Assembly: GCA_026874595.1 (NCBI GenBank)
Contig: CM049312.1
Location: 50,161,429-50,225,428 of the forward strand
From: Sipunculus nudus
Taxonomy: Eukaryota > Annelida > Sipuncula > Golfingiida > Sipunculidae
DNA: 64,000 nucleotides
Reading direction: 5' to 3'
Shown here: positions 49,490 to 61,810 of the stretch, in pieces
Layout of the letters: every line of letters begins with the position of its first letter
Numbering within the stretch: position 1 is the first letter of the stretch
Made by a program: the position numbers and the translations under genes
Notes under the pieces: model-generated
Told to the model about the DNA's origin: nothing
Database searches by the model: none
Seen by the model: the letters and a program-made list of their open reading frames with translations, nothing else

Positions 49490-50088
49490 CCTAGTCCGAA
49501 ACTTGCAGGTCAGAAACGTCCATTTTGCTGAAATCATAATGACTAAGGTAGATATGCAGGACTTAGGAGGATCAATATTAAATTTAAAAAATAAACCTCC
49601 ATTCCTACTCCTAAATTTTGCACAGGTTCGCATTAGGCCTGTAGGCCTTGTCTTAGATTTTATAGAGAAAAAGCTAAAAACCTTTAAAAATCTTCTCCTC
49701 TGAAATGGTCAAGCCAGTTTGTTCAATATTTCAAAGAAATAATCTTTTATACCATCTTTCTCAATTTTGTTCAAATGATTCAAGTTCTGTGAATTTTGGC
49801 CGAATTACAGGAAGTTGAACCTAGTCATCTGTCTAAAAAAGCATACTAAAATGACAATCTCAGAAACGGCCAGAGCTATCATCACCAAATTTTATGCCAG
49901 TGTTGGTCACATGAGTCATTTATGAAATTCAGGTATTGGTGGCGCCACCTGCATTGACCATTTTTTGTATGGGGGTCATCAATCATCTGTATATCAACCC
50001 ATAATTTCTCAGGAATTGCAGGAGCTACCATCCCCAGATTTTATGCAATTATCTGTCACATATCAAATGTTGTGGGATTCAGCTTATG

Positions 50089-50114
50089 TTTTTAGCTCAG
50101 CTGACTATAAGTCA
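50089..50114 (+). mobile_element. HINE-A 5' tip only
   Basis: TTTTTAGCTCAGCTGACTAT followed by AAGTCA is set inside HINE-B (GTT...AATAATTTTAGCC). Only the first 20 or so bases of an A element are present. Confidence 0.75.
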
Positions 50115-53075
50115 ATAATTTTAGCCTCTTTCAGCTTAAAATGTTTATGATGAAACTGTCAAGTTGAATCATTCAGTTTTTCAAAAGAATTATCGTAGGA
50201 CATGGTTCTTTCAATAAAATCAGAAAAACTTGAGTTGGTCTAATGGCCATTATTATGTCTAACTCAAACTGAGGACTGAAAAACTGTTCTTCTACAAAAT
50301 TATTGTTTCAATTATAACTTCTGTTACATGGCACAAAAATTATTCTTAGGTGGCCTTTGTTCAAGTTTACTTGAATGATTTTTGGCAGAATTATTGGACC
50401 TTTAACAATGAAAGAACTGAATCTTTTATTTTTCTAGATATTTTGATAAAAAGTTTATGAATATTTCAGCTTGAAAAAAAAGCATTTTAGCCAAAGTCTT
50501 TTAGTATGTGTAAACAGATTTGCCAACAGGCCAAGATTGTGTCTGTATATTTACATAGGTTAAGAAACTGCCAACTGTTTCAGATTTGGCAATAGATCAA
50601 GAGTTCATTCAGTGCAGCCAGATATAGGTCAAGAGTTCAGTCAGTGCAGCCAAGCACAAGGCATGTGATCCCCTCATGGGTGACATGTGAACACCTCATG
50701 GGCACCATGTGATCACCTCACAGACTGCCAACTGTATCAGATTAGGCAACAGGTCAAGAGTTCACTCAGTGCAGCCAGGTACAGGTCAAAAGTTCACCCA
50801 GTCCAGCCAGGTGCAGGTCATGAGTTCACTCAGTGCAGTAGCATGAGCTAGCAAATTTGTCACAGTTCACCCGGGGCAACTGCCTTTCTTACCTAAGCGT
50901 GGTCAGCCCCATGCATCAGACTTAAGGTAAGTTTGATGTATCGGCCTAATATTTTGACCTGTCTATGTGTCTTTGATGGGTTTCTCATTCACAAGACAGG
51001 TGTCCCCACCTACAATGACATTTGGACAGTGTGTGACTTTTGTGCCTGTTTATTTCTATAGAGGAATTTGATATATCATCCTAAAATAGGGCATATTTAT
51101 ACCTATCGTATTTTAATTATCGTATACTTGTCATATACAAGACTGGTGATGCCACCTACAATAATTTTTTGCACAGTGTGCGTCCCTGCTCATTTCTCAG
51201 GAGGGGTTTGATATATCAGTCTGAACTTGGGCATATGTATATATCTCTGAAACCTTTTTGTATACAAGACTGGTGGTGCCAGCTACAGTCATTTTTAGCT
51301 CAGCTGACTGTATGTCAACTGAGGTATAGGAGTTGCGCTTTGTCAGTCGTCCGTCTGGATGTCCAGCCGTCCGTTAGCAAGGCACAAATCATAACAGCTG
51401 GTCCTAGAAACTTCTAATTGAACATCCAGGGAGGTCAATTAAAAATTTCCTTGGAAACCTGAAATTAGGTCACTGCGACCTTTTTCCTTCGAGCTATGGG
51501 GCTTGAAAGTACCCCCCAGAATAGTAAAAAATTTGATACAAAACCTCCAATATTTTGATAATTAATGCATGGTTTGTCATGAATCTTGCCTTAAATATTG
51601 ACCATGACTAGTTTTGTCAGTTCCTGAAACGTGGTGGTTTTCCTATTTTAACCAATATTTTTCTATTTATTTACTATAAAATGACAACAATCATGTCAGT
51701 TTCTCAGCTGTCATTACATCTGGTGTCCCAGAACCTGGGGTGTTTATTGATCATAAGTGGATGCCCTATACTAATCACCCTGTCTGTCAGTCTGTCTGTT
51801 TCTATGTCTGTCTGTCAATCCGTCCATCCACACAAAGTAGTTTCCAGATGATAACTCCAGTTAAGTTTGATATATTTTCAAACTTAACTTATAAATGGCC
51901 CACCACCCAAGTAAGAACCATGTTGATTTTGGGGTCCAACGGACAAAGGTCAAGGTCACAGGACCCATTTCTTTAAAAAGAATGCATATGCATTTGAAGC
52001 CAAACTTTTCATCGCAAATCTTCCATCTTCAAGATATTGCTAACCTGCCACTAGGGAAAGATTCTGGGTTTTTTGGGGTCATAGGTCTAGGTCAAGGTCA
52101 CAGGGCCCATCCATTCACAAATTAGTTTATGAATGATAACTCTGATTTGGATAGACAGACTGGCTTCAAACTTGATTTAAGTCCAGCGATCTAAGTTGAA
52201 GGTCACAGAAGCCACATCTTTAAAAAGATTGTGGATGCACTGTAAATCAAACTTTTCATCCTGAACTTTCCAACATTCACACATGGCTTGCTTGCCCAAA
52301 GTGAGGAAACCTGTAGAATTTGAGGTTATCTGGTCAGAGGTCAAGGTCTTTATAGCGAACCTGTGAGCTTATGCGATGGTGCGGCGTCGTCCGTCCTGTG
52401 TCGTGCGTCGTGTGTCGTCTGTACGTTAACCATAGCTATCTCGAAAACGGCAGGAGCTAGCATCACCAATTTTTTAGCTCAGCTGACTATAAGTCATCTG
52501 AGCTATAGTCGTGGTCCATTGTCCGTCGTCCGTCCGTCTGTCCGTCCGTCCGTCCGTCCGTAGATGTGGCACGTTTTGCAACCGTAAGACCTAGGAATCC
52601 AAAATTCAGCATAATGTTAGATGTCCCCAAGATCTCCTACCAAGCCAAAAACTGGGTCTTTGCGACTTCGTTCCTTTGAGAAATTTAGGAAAAACCTCAA
52701 TTTTTTATTAAAATCCTATTTTCACACTTCAGGACTGCCTAATATCAAAACCACTCATCTGTTTTTCTTCATATTTACCATAAATATTCCTCTATATAGT
52801 TCCTATGTACATGCCAGAAATTAAGTCTGTAAAGTATAAATTCTTTAAGTTATGGGCCCAAACATAATGGACTTTGTAAAAAATCAGGAAAAATAATAAC
52901 TCACTTAACATGAAAAATTTTGAAACTAGAGTCTATTTTCTCAAGTATATAACTATGTTTAATTAAGATTCAATTGTTTACCCAAAATTAGATCTGAATT
53001 TTGTAAATTTTTTAAGTTATTAGCATAAAAAAAAAATCAGTACCTTAAATTTTGCCCAACTTTGACCATGGCACG

Positions 53076-56000
53076 TTTTTAGCTCAGCTGACTGAAAGTC
53101 ATCTGAGCTATAGCGATTACTCTTTGTCCGTCGTCCGTCTGTCCGTCTGTCCGTCCATTAACCAGGCACAAATCGTAACCGCTAAACCTGGAACCTTATA
53201 ACTTGGGATTCTGAGAGGTACATGAAAAATCTCCTTGGAAACCAGAAATTAGGTCTCTGTTACCCATATCCTTCGAGCTATGGGGCCCCAAAGTACCCCC
53301 CAGAAAAGTCAAAAATTTCATACAAAAACTTCAATATCTCATTAACTACTTGACTGATGGTCATGATTTTTGGCATACATATTGATCATGAGATGTTCCA
53401 TCACTTCCTGCAGACTGGTGGCGCCACCTGTATTTTTCGATTTTTTACAAATTTTTTTCTCTATTTTTGAGACCTTTAAAAATGTGAACATCTGTTAACA
53501 AGGCACAAATCGTAAAGCCTAGATCAGAATCTTAATTCTTGATACACTGAGAGGTCCATGAAAAATCTCCTTGGAAACCAGAAATTAGGTCTCTGTTACC
53601 CATATCCTTTGAGCTATGGGGCCCCAAAGTACCCCTCAGAATAGTAAAAAATTTCATACAAAAACTTCAATATCTCAATAACTACAACACTGATGGTCAT
53701 GATTTTTGGCATATATATTGATCATGAGATGTTCCATAAGTTCCTGCAGACTGGTGGCGCCACCTGTATTTTTCGATTTTTTTACGAATTTTTTCCTCTA
53801 TTTTTGAGACCTTTCAGCATGTAGTTATCTGTCAACAGGGTACAAATCGTAAGGACTGGACCTAGAATCTTCATTGTTGACACACAGGGAGACCCATGAT
53901 AAGTATCCATGGACACCTGAAATTAGGTCTCTGTAACCCATATCCCTTGAGCTATGGCACTCCAAAGTACAGCTCAGAATAATGGAAAATTTGATACAAA
54001 AGCTGAAGTATCTGAACAACTAATGCAGAGATCACCATAATTGTTTTCATGGATATTGATCATGGAGTGTTTCATCAGTTTCTGCAGACTGGTGGCACCA
54101 CCTGTATTTGTTCGGGTTTTTTTACGAATTTTTTCTCTATTTTTGAGACCTTTAAAGTTATGAACATCTGTTAACAGGGCACAAATCATTAAAACTGGAC
54201 CTAGAACCTTCATTCTTGACACACAGGGAGACCCATGAAAAGTCTCCATGGAAACCTGAAATTAGGTCTCTGTTACCCATATTCTTTAAGCTGTATGGCT
54301 CCAAATTACCCCCCAGAATAATGGAAAATTTGATACAAAAACTGCAGTATCTCAATAACTACAACACTGATGGTCATGATTTTCGGCATACATATTGATC
54401 ATGACCTGTTCCATCAGTTTCTGCAGACTGGGTGCGCCACCTCTATTTTTTTCAAATTTTTACGATTTTTTTTCTCTTTTTTTGATACCTTTAAAGATGT
54501 GGTTATCTGTCAACAGGGTACAAATCGCAACAACTGGACCTAGAATCTTCATTCTTGTCATGCAAGAAGGCCCATGAAAAGTGCCTGTGGAAACTTAAAA
54601 TTAGGTCTCTGTTACCCATATCCTTCAAGCTATAGGACTCCGAAGTATCCCTCAGAATAATGGACAATTTGATACAAAAGCTGAAGTATCTGAACAACTA
54701 ATGGGGAGATCACCATGATTCTTTGCATGGATATTGATGTTTGTAAGTGTTTTTATTAGTTTCTGCAGACTGGTGGAGCCACCTGTATTTTTGTACCCCC
54801 CAAAACGAAGTTTTGTGGATACTATGTTTTTGACCGGGTTCCTCCGCCGTTGCCGCGTTCGTTTCCAGAGAGCTCCTCTGGGACTTGATTTTATCAGCTT
54901 TCCAAGCTCATATCTCGGGAACCGTTTGACTGTTCAGGAAATAAAATTTATACTAATGTAGCCCTTGGATAGCTCTATAACATACACAAAAAATGGTGGC
55001 GCCACCTGTAACCATGTTTGCACAGTGTCCATCTGTTCATCTGCCTTTGGTTAAAATCACTCATATCTCTGCAGTGAATTGACTAATTCACCTGAAATTC
55101 AGCATGCGTACACATCCTGGATAGCTTTCTTGATTTTATGACAGGTGGCGCCACCTACATTCTCATTCACGCTGATGACATCCAAGCTCATATTTCGGGA
55201 ACCGTTTGACCGATCGGGCCAAAATTTTGCATGTATATAGATCTAACATAGCTCTTTATCATACACTAAACTGGTGGCGCCACCTGCAACAATTTTTGCA
55301 CAGCGTCTGTAATTTGTCTGCCGTGCAATAATGTCACTCATATCTCGGCAGTGGTTTGACATATCTGCCTAAAATTTTGCAGTTCTATACATCCTGGATA
55401 GCTTTCTTGATTTTATGACAGGTGGCACCACCTACATTCACGTTCACGCTGATGACATCCAAGCTCATATCTCGGGAACCGTTTGACCGATTGGGGCCAA
55501 AATTCTGCATGTGTATAGATCTAACATAGCTCTTTATCATACAAAAAACTGGTGGCACCACCTGCAACCATTTTTGCACAGTGTCTGTCTGTTTGTCTGC
55601 CGTGCAATAAAGTCACTCACATCTTGGCAGTGGTTATACATATCTGCCTAAAATTTTGCAGTTTTATACATCCTGGATAGCTTTCTTGATTTTATGACAG
55701 GTGGCGCCACCTTTATTCTAGTTCATGCTGCAGACATCCAAGCTCATATCTCGGGAACCATTTGAACGATTGGGCCAAAATTTTGCATGTGTATAGATCT
55801 CACATAGGTCTTTATCATACACAAAACTGGAGGGGCCACCTGCAACCATTTTTGCACATTTTGCACAGCGTCTGTCTGTTGGTCTGCCGTGGCCTAAAAT
55901 CACTCATTTCTCTGTAGTGGTTTGACATAACTGCCTAAAATTTTGCAGGTTTATACATCCTGGATAGCTTTCTTGATTTTATGACAGGTGGCGCCACCTA

Positions 56001-56584
56001 CATTCTAGTTAACGCTGCACACATCCAAGCTAATATCTCAGGAACCATTTGACCGATTGGGCCAAATTGTGCTTGTGTTAAGATCTCACATAGGTCTTTA
56101 TCATACACAAAACTGCAACCATTTTTGCACAGCGTCTGTCTGTTTGTCTGCCGTGGGCTAAAATCACTCATATCCATGTTGTGGTTTGACTTTTCTGCCT
56201 AAAATTTTGCATATGTATACAACTTGGACAGCTTTCTGGATTTGTGGTAGGTTGCACAACCTACATACACATTTAGGCTGCAGACATCCATGCTAATATG
56301 CAACATACCTCACTCTGTTTCCCCTTGCCACTCAATCCATGCCTCACTTCACTCTGATTTTGGCAGATACACGTAGTCACTTGTCGGCTACCCGTATTCT
56401 AGTTTTTAAAGTTTACACATTTTTCCTCTATTTTTCAGATATATAAATACAGACTAAATCTTGGCCTGTTGGTTAATCTGTTTGATGCTTCAGTTGAATG
56501 GGTATCTACCATTCTGATGATAAAATTTCCTTTTGTGAATCTCTTCCCAGTCAGCTGAGCGTCATGACCAATGGGTCACTTGTT
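53076..56584 (+). mobile_element. HINE-A1 element, full length, nested in A3-beta
   Basis: The 5' hairpin lies at 53081-53109. A short GTCC tract is followed by about five units of 340 bp (GGTGGCGCCACC at 53417 and 53753). A nested HINE-C follows, then CAGTCAGCTGAGCGTCATGA, CCAATGGGTCA and CTTGTT at 56580-56584. The host reads GGCACGTTTTTTTACTGTAA at the same point in other copies (18079). Confidence 0.85.
54793..56402 (+). mobile_element. HINE-C element, innermost of the nest
   Basis: The 5' hairpin GTACCCCCCAAAAC-gaa-GTTTTGTGGATAC starts at 54793. Exact GGTGGCGCCACC lies at 54995, 55144, 55273, 55700 and 55987. The last unit has GTAGGTTGCACAACCTAC. The 3' end is TTTTGGCAGATAC, GTAGTC...GGCTAC and TTCTAGTT. 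Confidence 0.85.
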
Positions 56585-58439
56585 TTCCTGTAAGCACCAT
56601 TGATTTAATTTTCACAGCATGTAAACATAAATATTTAGTTTGTCTAAATCTGAAATTTGAAAATAAAAGCTTGAAAAGTAAGCTAGTTATTGATTTTTTT
56701 TTCTGTAGTCACTTGCTTTGATTACAGATGCAGGGTCCCACTCCAGGTCACTGGAAGTCAGCTATGCCAGGGTTTCTGATTTGTTACAGTCACTGGGGGG
56801 AGATCCCCTGCTGTGACAGGTGTACAGTTATTCTCATATCACCACTCCAATCATCACTCCCCCCACCCCCACCCCCAAACCCAACCCACCAAGTGTTATG
56901 CAGTAATTGTTATTGTTTTCACTGTATCTTCTTCATTGTAATGCTGTTTCCACTCCAATATGCAAAAACTTTCCTTGAAAAAATAATTCAAGGTGTAATC
57001 CAGAAGATGCAATGTTGTGTAATGTAGCATTTTTAAAGAAATCAATTTTTTTTAAATGATTTTAACAAATATAAATGAATCCATCAGTATGCTTAAATTT
57101 TAATAAAATATGAAGCACATTATGGATAAATAAAGACACAATTAAAAATTGTGAAATCTAAATCAAGTATTATTTTTAGATATTTATTGTTTTGCAGATT
57201 TAAAAGATATTTTTTTGTGGTAAAAAATAAATAAACATTTGTATGCATGATGTGGTGTTATCTGACAAGATTGAGATTTATGATGATGCAATTGAGAATT
57301 ATGAATCAACTTTTATATTCAGATATATATGTTAAATTGGAAATGTATAGAAATATAAACTTAAATTAGAAAATAATTGATGTGATAAAAAAATCAGGAT
57401 TTAATACAAACATTTGTTCATTATTTTCCTGCCTCAGCAGAATTTGAGACCAGGCTTTGTTTGCCCTGTTTTATGTTGTTAATTAGCTATATTTCAACTG
57501 TATATATTTCATAAAAAAATACATATATATTTAATAATATATATTATACAAAAAAAATAGATTCAATTGAACAAATGTGTAAACTTCTGAAATGTCAACA
57601 GTTTATGAATATTTCAGCTTGTAAAAAAAGCATTTAAGCCAAAGTCTTTCAGTATGTGTAAACAGATTTGCCAACAGGCCAAGATTGTGTCTGTATATTT
57701 ACATAGGTTAAGAAACTGCCAACTGTTTCAGATTTGGCAATAGATCAAGAGTTCATTCAGTGCAGCCAGATATAGGTCAAGAGTTCAGTCAGTGCAGCCA
57801 AGCACAAGGCATGTGATCCCCTCATGGGTGACATGTGAACACCTCATGGGCACCATGTGATCACCTCACAGACTGCCAACTGTATCAGATTAGGCAACAG
57901 GTCAAGAGTTCACTCAGTGCAGCCAGGTACAGGTCAAAAGTTCACCCAGTCCAGCCAGGTGCAGGTCATGAGTTCACTCAGTGCAGTAGCATGAGCTAGC
58001 AAATTTGTCACAGTTCACCCGGGGCAACTGCCTTTCTTACCTAAGCGTGGTCAGCCCCATGCATCAGACTTAAGGTAAGTTTGATGTATCGGCCTAATAT
58101 TTTGACCTGTCTATGTGTCTTTGATGGGTTTCTCATTCACAAGATAGGTGTCCCCACCTACAATGACATTTGGACAGTGTGTGACTTTTGTGCCTGTTTA
58201 TTTCTATAGAGGAATTTGATATATCATCCTGAAATTGGGCATATTTATACCTATGGTATTTTAATTATCGTATACTTGTCGTATACAAGACTGGTGATGC
58301 CACCTACAATAATTTTTTACACAGTGTGCGTCCCTGCTCATTTCTCAGGAGGGGTTTGATATATCAGTCTGAACTTGGGCATATGTATATATCTCTGAAA
58401 CCTTTTTGAATAAAAGACTGGTGGTGCCAGCTACAATCA

Positions 58440-59684
58440 TTTTTAGCTCAGCTGACTGTAAGTCAACTGAGGTATAGGAATGGCGCTTTGTCAGTCGTCC
58501 GTCTGGACATCCGGCCGTCCGTTAGCATGGGACAAATCATAACAGCTGGTCCTAGAAACTTCTAAGTGAACTAGTCAATTAAAAATTTCTGAGTAAACCT
58601 GAAATTAGGTCACTGCGACCTTTTTCCTTCGAGCTATGGGGCTTGAAAGTACCCCCCAGAATAGTAAAAAATTTGATACAAAACCTCCAATATCTTGATA
58701 ATTAATGCATGGTTTGTCATGAATCTTGCCTTAAATATTGACCATGACTAGTTCTGTCAGTTCCTGAAATGTGGTGGTTTTCCTATTTTAACAAATATTT
58801 TTCTATTTATTTACTATAAAATGACAACAATCATGTCAGTTTCTCAGCTGTCATTACATCTGGTGTCCCAAAACCTGGGGTGTTTATTGATCATAAGTGG
58901 ATGCCCTATACTAATCACCCTGTCTGTCAGTCTGTCTGTTTGTATGTCTGTCTGTCTGTCAATCCGTCCATCCACACAAATTAGGTTCCAGATGATAACT
59001 CCAGTTAAGTTTGATATATTGTCAAACTTAACTTATAAATGGCCCACCACTAAAGTAAGAACCATGTTGATTTTGGGGTCCAAAGGTCAAGGTCACAGGA
59101 CCCATTTCTTTTAAAAGAATGTGTATGCATTTGAAGCCAAACCTTCCATCTTCAAGATATTGCTAACCTGCCACTAGGGGAAGATTCTGTTTGATTTTTG
59201 GGTCATAGGTCAAAGGACAAGGTCACAGGGCCCATCCATTCACAAATTAGTTTATGGATGATAATTCTGCTTTGGATAGACAGACTAGCTTCAAACTTGA
59301 TTTAATAATGACCAACCACATATGTAAATTCATTTTAATTTCAGGGTCCAGCGATCTAAGTTGAAGGTCACAGAAGCCACATCTTTAAAAAGATTGTGGA
59401 TGCACTGTAAATCAAACTTTTCATCCTGAACTTTCACACATGGCTTACTTGCCCAAAGTGAGAAAACCTGTAGAATTTGAGGTTATCTGGTCAGAGGTCA
59501 AGGTCACTTTTTAAAAGATTGTTACAATAATCCTAATGCTGCAAGTTCAAGGATATTAATCTCTAAGATTTTTTGGTTTCAAGGTCATTGGTTAAGGTCA
59601 CAGGACTGTCATTCTGAAAAATTTCTTTCAAAATATCCTTATAGACAAATTCAACCGAGCATTGAGACCCATGGGTCCCTAGTT
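58440..59684 (+). mobile_element. HINE-A2 element, uninterrupted, 1.25 kb
   Basis: The 5' end is TTTTTAGCTCAGCTGACTGT at 58440-58459. It holds a CTGTCTGT tract (58920-58960) and repeated GGTCAAGGTCACAGG stretches. The 3' end is TTCAACCGAGC, GAGACCCATGGGTC and CCTAGTT at 59649-59684. It is the reference copy for the A2 family here and sits in the T-run of HINE-B that follows ACAATC. Confidence 0.85.
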
Positions 59685-60138
59685 GTGTTGTGTGCACCCA
59701 TGCCAGAAATTCAGCAGTGATGTTTGTGTAACTGTTTCTTATTCAAAAGGTTTAGTACCTGAATTGTTCATTTACATGAGAAGTCATGGTCCAGCGTTGA
59801 AGCATTATACCAGGTGTATTTCCCAATGCACAGGTTCGCATTAGGCCTGTAGGCCTTGTTAAATGATAGTTACAATAATCCTAATGCTACAAGTCCAAGG
59901 ATATTAAGTTCTAAAATTGTTTGGTTACAAGGTCATTGGTTGAGACCCATGGGTCCCTAGTTGTGTTGTGTGCACCCGTGCCAGAATTTCAGCAGTGATG
60001 TTTGTGTAATTGTTTCTTATTCAAAATGTTTAGTACCTGCATTGTTCATATACATGAGAAGTCATGGTCCAGCATTGAAGCATTATACCTGGTGTATTTC
60101 CCAATGCACAGGTTCGCATTAGGCCTGTAGGCCTTGTT

Positions 60139-60372
60139 TATATATTCCTGATTTCTTCTTTATAAAAAGTCAGCTGAAAAGCATTTTGTATTGGGAAAAT
60201 TTATTTCAAAGTTATTTCAAGTAGGGAGCACTTTTGCGTACAGAAGGGAGCACTTGGTTTACGATTGGCAGTTTGCCAAGATTTTCCAGTGCCTGGATGT
60301 TGGCCATTAGCCAAGATGATGTCAGCTCTGTAAATAGCTTTAACACAGTGCCAGGATTGGAAGAGGCCTTTG
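60139..60372 (+). mobile_element. HINE-B fragment
   Basis: TATATTCCTGATTTCTTC through GCCAGGATTGGAAGA matches 14976-15180. It continues a B copy whose left part is not adjacent. Confidence 0.7.
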
Positions 60373-60530
60373 TGCTGAAGTTTTACTACTATAACAGCTT
60401 GGTGTTGTATTTTCATGGTGAGTTCATGAAAAGAATTGCACTGATTAGTCTTGATAGTATAAAAAATGCCATGTACATTTACACATTACCTGATCAATAA
60501 CCATTCTTATTTGAACTTTGTCTTTTACAG

Positions 60531-60618
60531 GTTGCTCGAGACAGAACTGTTCAGTCTTGGACATTCAAAGAACACATCGAAACTGAAGACCTTAAGTTTG
60601 GCAGTGGCTACCCCAGTG
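60531..60618 (+). CDS. RNASEH2A: RNASEH2A internal exon c, carrying the GSGYP motif
   Basis: Seen: 88 bp preceded by a pyrimidine-rich TTTTACAG acceptor and followed by GTGTGT. It encodes VARDRTVQSWTFKEHIETED, then LKFGSGYPS, plus the first base of a split codon. Numbering on from exon b, the Tyr of GSGYP falls on human Tyr210, which reads the ribonucleotide 2'-OH, and the Arg of VARD on Arg186. The residue after GSGYP is Ser where human has Asn212. The donor GTGTGT is weaker than the other two; another GT two bases later is possible but would shift the frame. The next expected exon (human DPKTKAWL... onward) was not found in the remaining 3.4 kb. Upstream, about 160 bp of non-repeat intron separates it from HINE-B sequence. 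Confidence 0.93.
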
Positions 60619-61810
60619 GTGTGTTTAAGTAGCATTTTAATATTTGTTTTTGTTTTTATGTAAATAATTTTACAATACAGTCAACATCTAAAATCACACA
60701 TGGAAAAGCAGAAGAGCCATTGTAAATTTTAATATCTATTGACATTGTAATTAAGGAAGTAAACATGTAAAAAAGCATACTTTAGCAGCATGGCTGATAA
60801 TTTAAAATGCAGCCAGGTAAGGGTTTAAGCTCATTTGACTGTAAGACATGGACTAGTGTGATCACTCCATGTCCCTGAACCTGAAATTATAGTTTCAATG
60901 GGTAGTTAAGGTACTAAAATTAGATCACTGTTATAGCTTTTTTTCACGCAGTGGACTTAGTAATGTTTCAGACTTGTTCCATCACAAAATAACTGAACTT
61001 TTCATTTCTCACTCAACTGACTAAGTCATCTGAGCTTGTTGTCAATCCATTCATTTGTTTAGACTGGCATGTTTTGACACTGTTAGACCCATGAATTTGA
61101 AATTCAGTATACAGACAGATATCTATAGGTTGTCCAACCAAACCCAAAATAAATCACTGTGATTTAGTTCCTTTGGAGAAATTCTGCGAATATCACTGAT
61201 TTGCATTAATTCTCTGTTGTAACTCTTCAAGACTCCCTCTTATCTAATAACAGCTGTTATTTTGTCTCCCCCTCCATCCAGGTTAGACTGTAGGGTATGT
61301 TGAGAACATGATAACTTTTGAAGGACTGCATATTTATGCTTGACATTTGACACAGGTGACCTTGATGAGCCTTTCAGGGTCAGATCTGAAGAACAGGATT
61401 TTGGTTAACACCTTGACTTTTGAAGTACATATCTTTTCTTGATACTGTGGTTGTCTTCTTGTTGCCCAGGATTTAAAATTCACAAAATGAGAATTATCGC
61501 AAAAATAAAACCTTCTTTAATAAGAGGTCCCATCGTTCGATGCAAATTAGACGAGTAAAAGGCTGACATTATAATCAATAATAGATTGTGTATGTTCAAA
61601 GACTGATATTTCCAATTGTTGGCCATTAAAAAATAATATTTTTGTTAATAAGATTTTGTGCACATAATTATTTATATCATTATTTCACATAATAATAGTT
61701 GTGCTCTGTGTATAGGTCTTTAATATTGAGAGAACAGAAAATGGAACCTTAATGAAACGCTGAAAAAGCGGAAATTGCAAAATTTTAACCCTATGAATAT
61801 GACCCCAACC
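60619..61810. other. Intron downstream of exon c with a weak HINE-A trace
   Basis: 60830-61260 has a degraded A-type start (AAGCTCATTTGACTGTAAGA; later ACTCAACTGACTAAGTCATC near 61011). The rest is without matches. No exon corresponding to the RNASEH2A C-terminus was recognised. Confidence 0.45.

Larger units (their letters stand above)
47204..49651 (+). mobile_element. Inner HINE-B copy with a HINE-C array inside
   Basis: The 5' end is TTTTTAGCGAACCTGTGAGC at 47204-47223. GGTGGCGCCACC is at 47688-47699. The 3' end is GCACAGGTTCGC, AGGCCTGTAGGCCT and TTGT at 49619-49651. It sits between CTGCATTTT and CTTAGATTTTATAG of the outer copy. A stretch of about 125 bp before the 3' end (49490-49618) is not seen in other B copies. 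Confidence 0.75.
52471..57602 (+). mobile_element. HINE-A3-beta copy split by HINE-A1
   Basis: The 5' hairpin lies at 52476-52504, with a (GTCY)n tract at 52517-52562. The body runs to GGCACGTTTTT (53075), resumes at 56585 (TCCTGTAAGCACC...CACAGCATG) and ends near 57602 without a HINE-A 3' end. The second part mirrors 555-2000 of the minus-strand A3-beta, including the C-rich tract at 56860. Confidence 0.75.
52351..59860 (+). mobile_element. HINE-B copy inside A2, itself holding A3 and a second A2
   Basis: The 5' end GCGAACCTGTGAGC lies at 52355, with a CGTCGTCC tract. It is interrupted by A3-beta at about 52471, resumes near 57603, takes the second A2 at 58440 and ends with GCACAGGTTCGC, AGGCCTGTAGGCCT and TTGTT at 59856-59860. 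The stretch 57607-59500 is nearly identical to 50460-52340 of the outer copies. Confidence 0.75.
51292..59962 (+). mobile_element. HINE-A2 copy split by a HINE-B insertion
   Basis: Pieces lie at 51292-52350 and 59861-59962. The 5' end is AGCTCAGCTGACT at 51297-51309. The 3' end is GAGACCCATGGGTCCC and TAGTT at 59958-59962. The split falls in GGTCTTT|AAA, where the other A2 copies read on without a break. About 50 bp just before the 3' end are deleted. Confidence 0.75.
46426..60138 (+). mobile_element. Outer HINE-B copy holding the whole nest of intron b-c
   Basis: It starts inside a unit (TGAAACCATTTGGCC) without a 5' end. It continues at 49652-51291 (after the inserted 47204-49651 copy) and at 59963-60138. 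It ends with GCACAGGTTCGC, AGGCCTGTAGGCCT and TTGTT at 60134-60138. Junctions match the uninterrupted sequence in other copies: GCATTTTCTTAGATTTTATA at 13770 for the first insertion, and the T-run after ACAATC at 23925 for the second. Confidence 0.75.
46418..60530 (+). other. RNASEH2A: RNASEH2A intron of 14.1 kb, almost wholly one nest of repeats
   Basis: The interval between exons b and c has a GTAAGG donor and a TTTTACAG acceptor and is phase 0. From 46426 to 60138 it is a single HINE-B copy expanded by successive insertions, followed by a short HINE-B fragment to about 60372. Only the last 160 bp or so looks like native intron. Confidence 0.85.

Noticed and set aside
50460-59500. Plain segmental duplication of about 1.9 kb
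   Set aside because: The inner copy is enclosed by complete HINE-B ends within a split A2 element, so insertion of a composite element explains it better.
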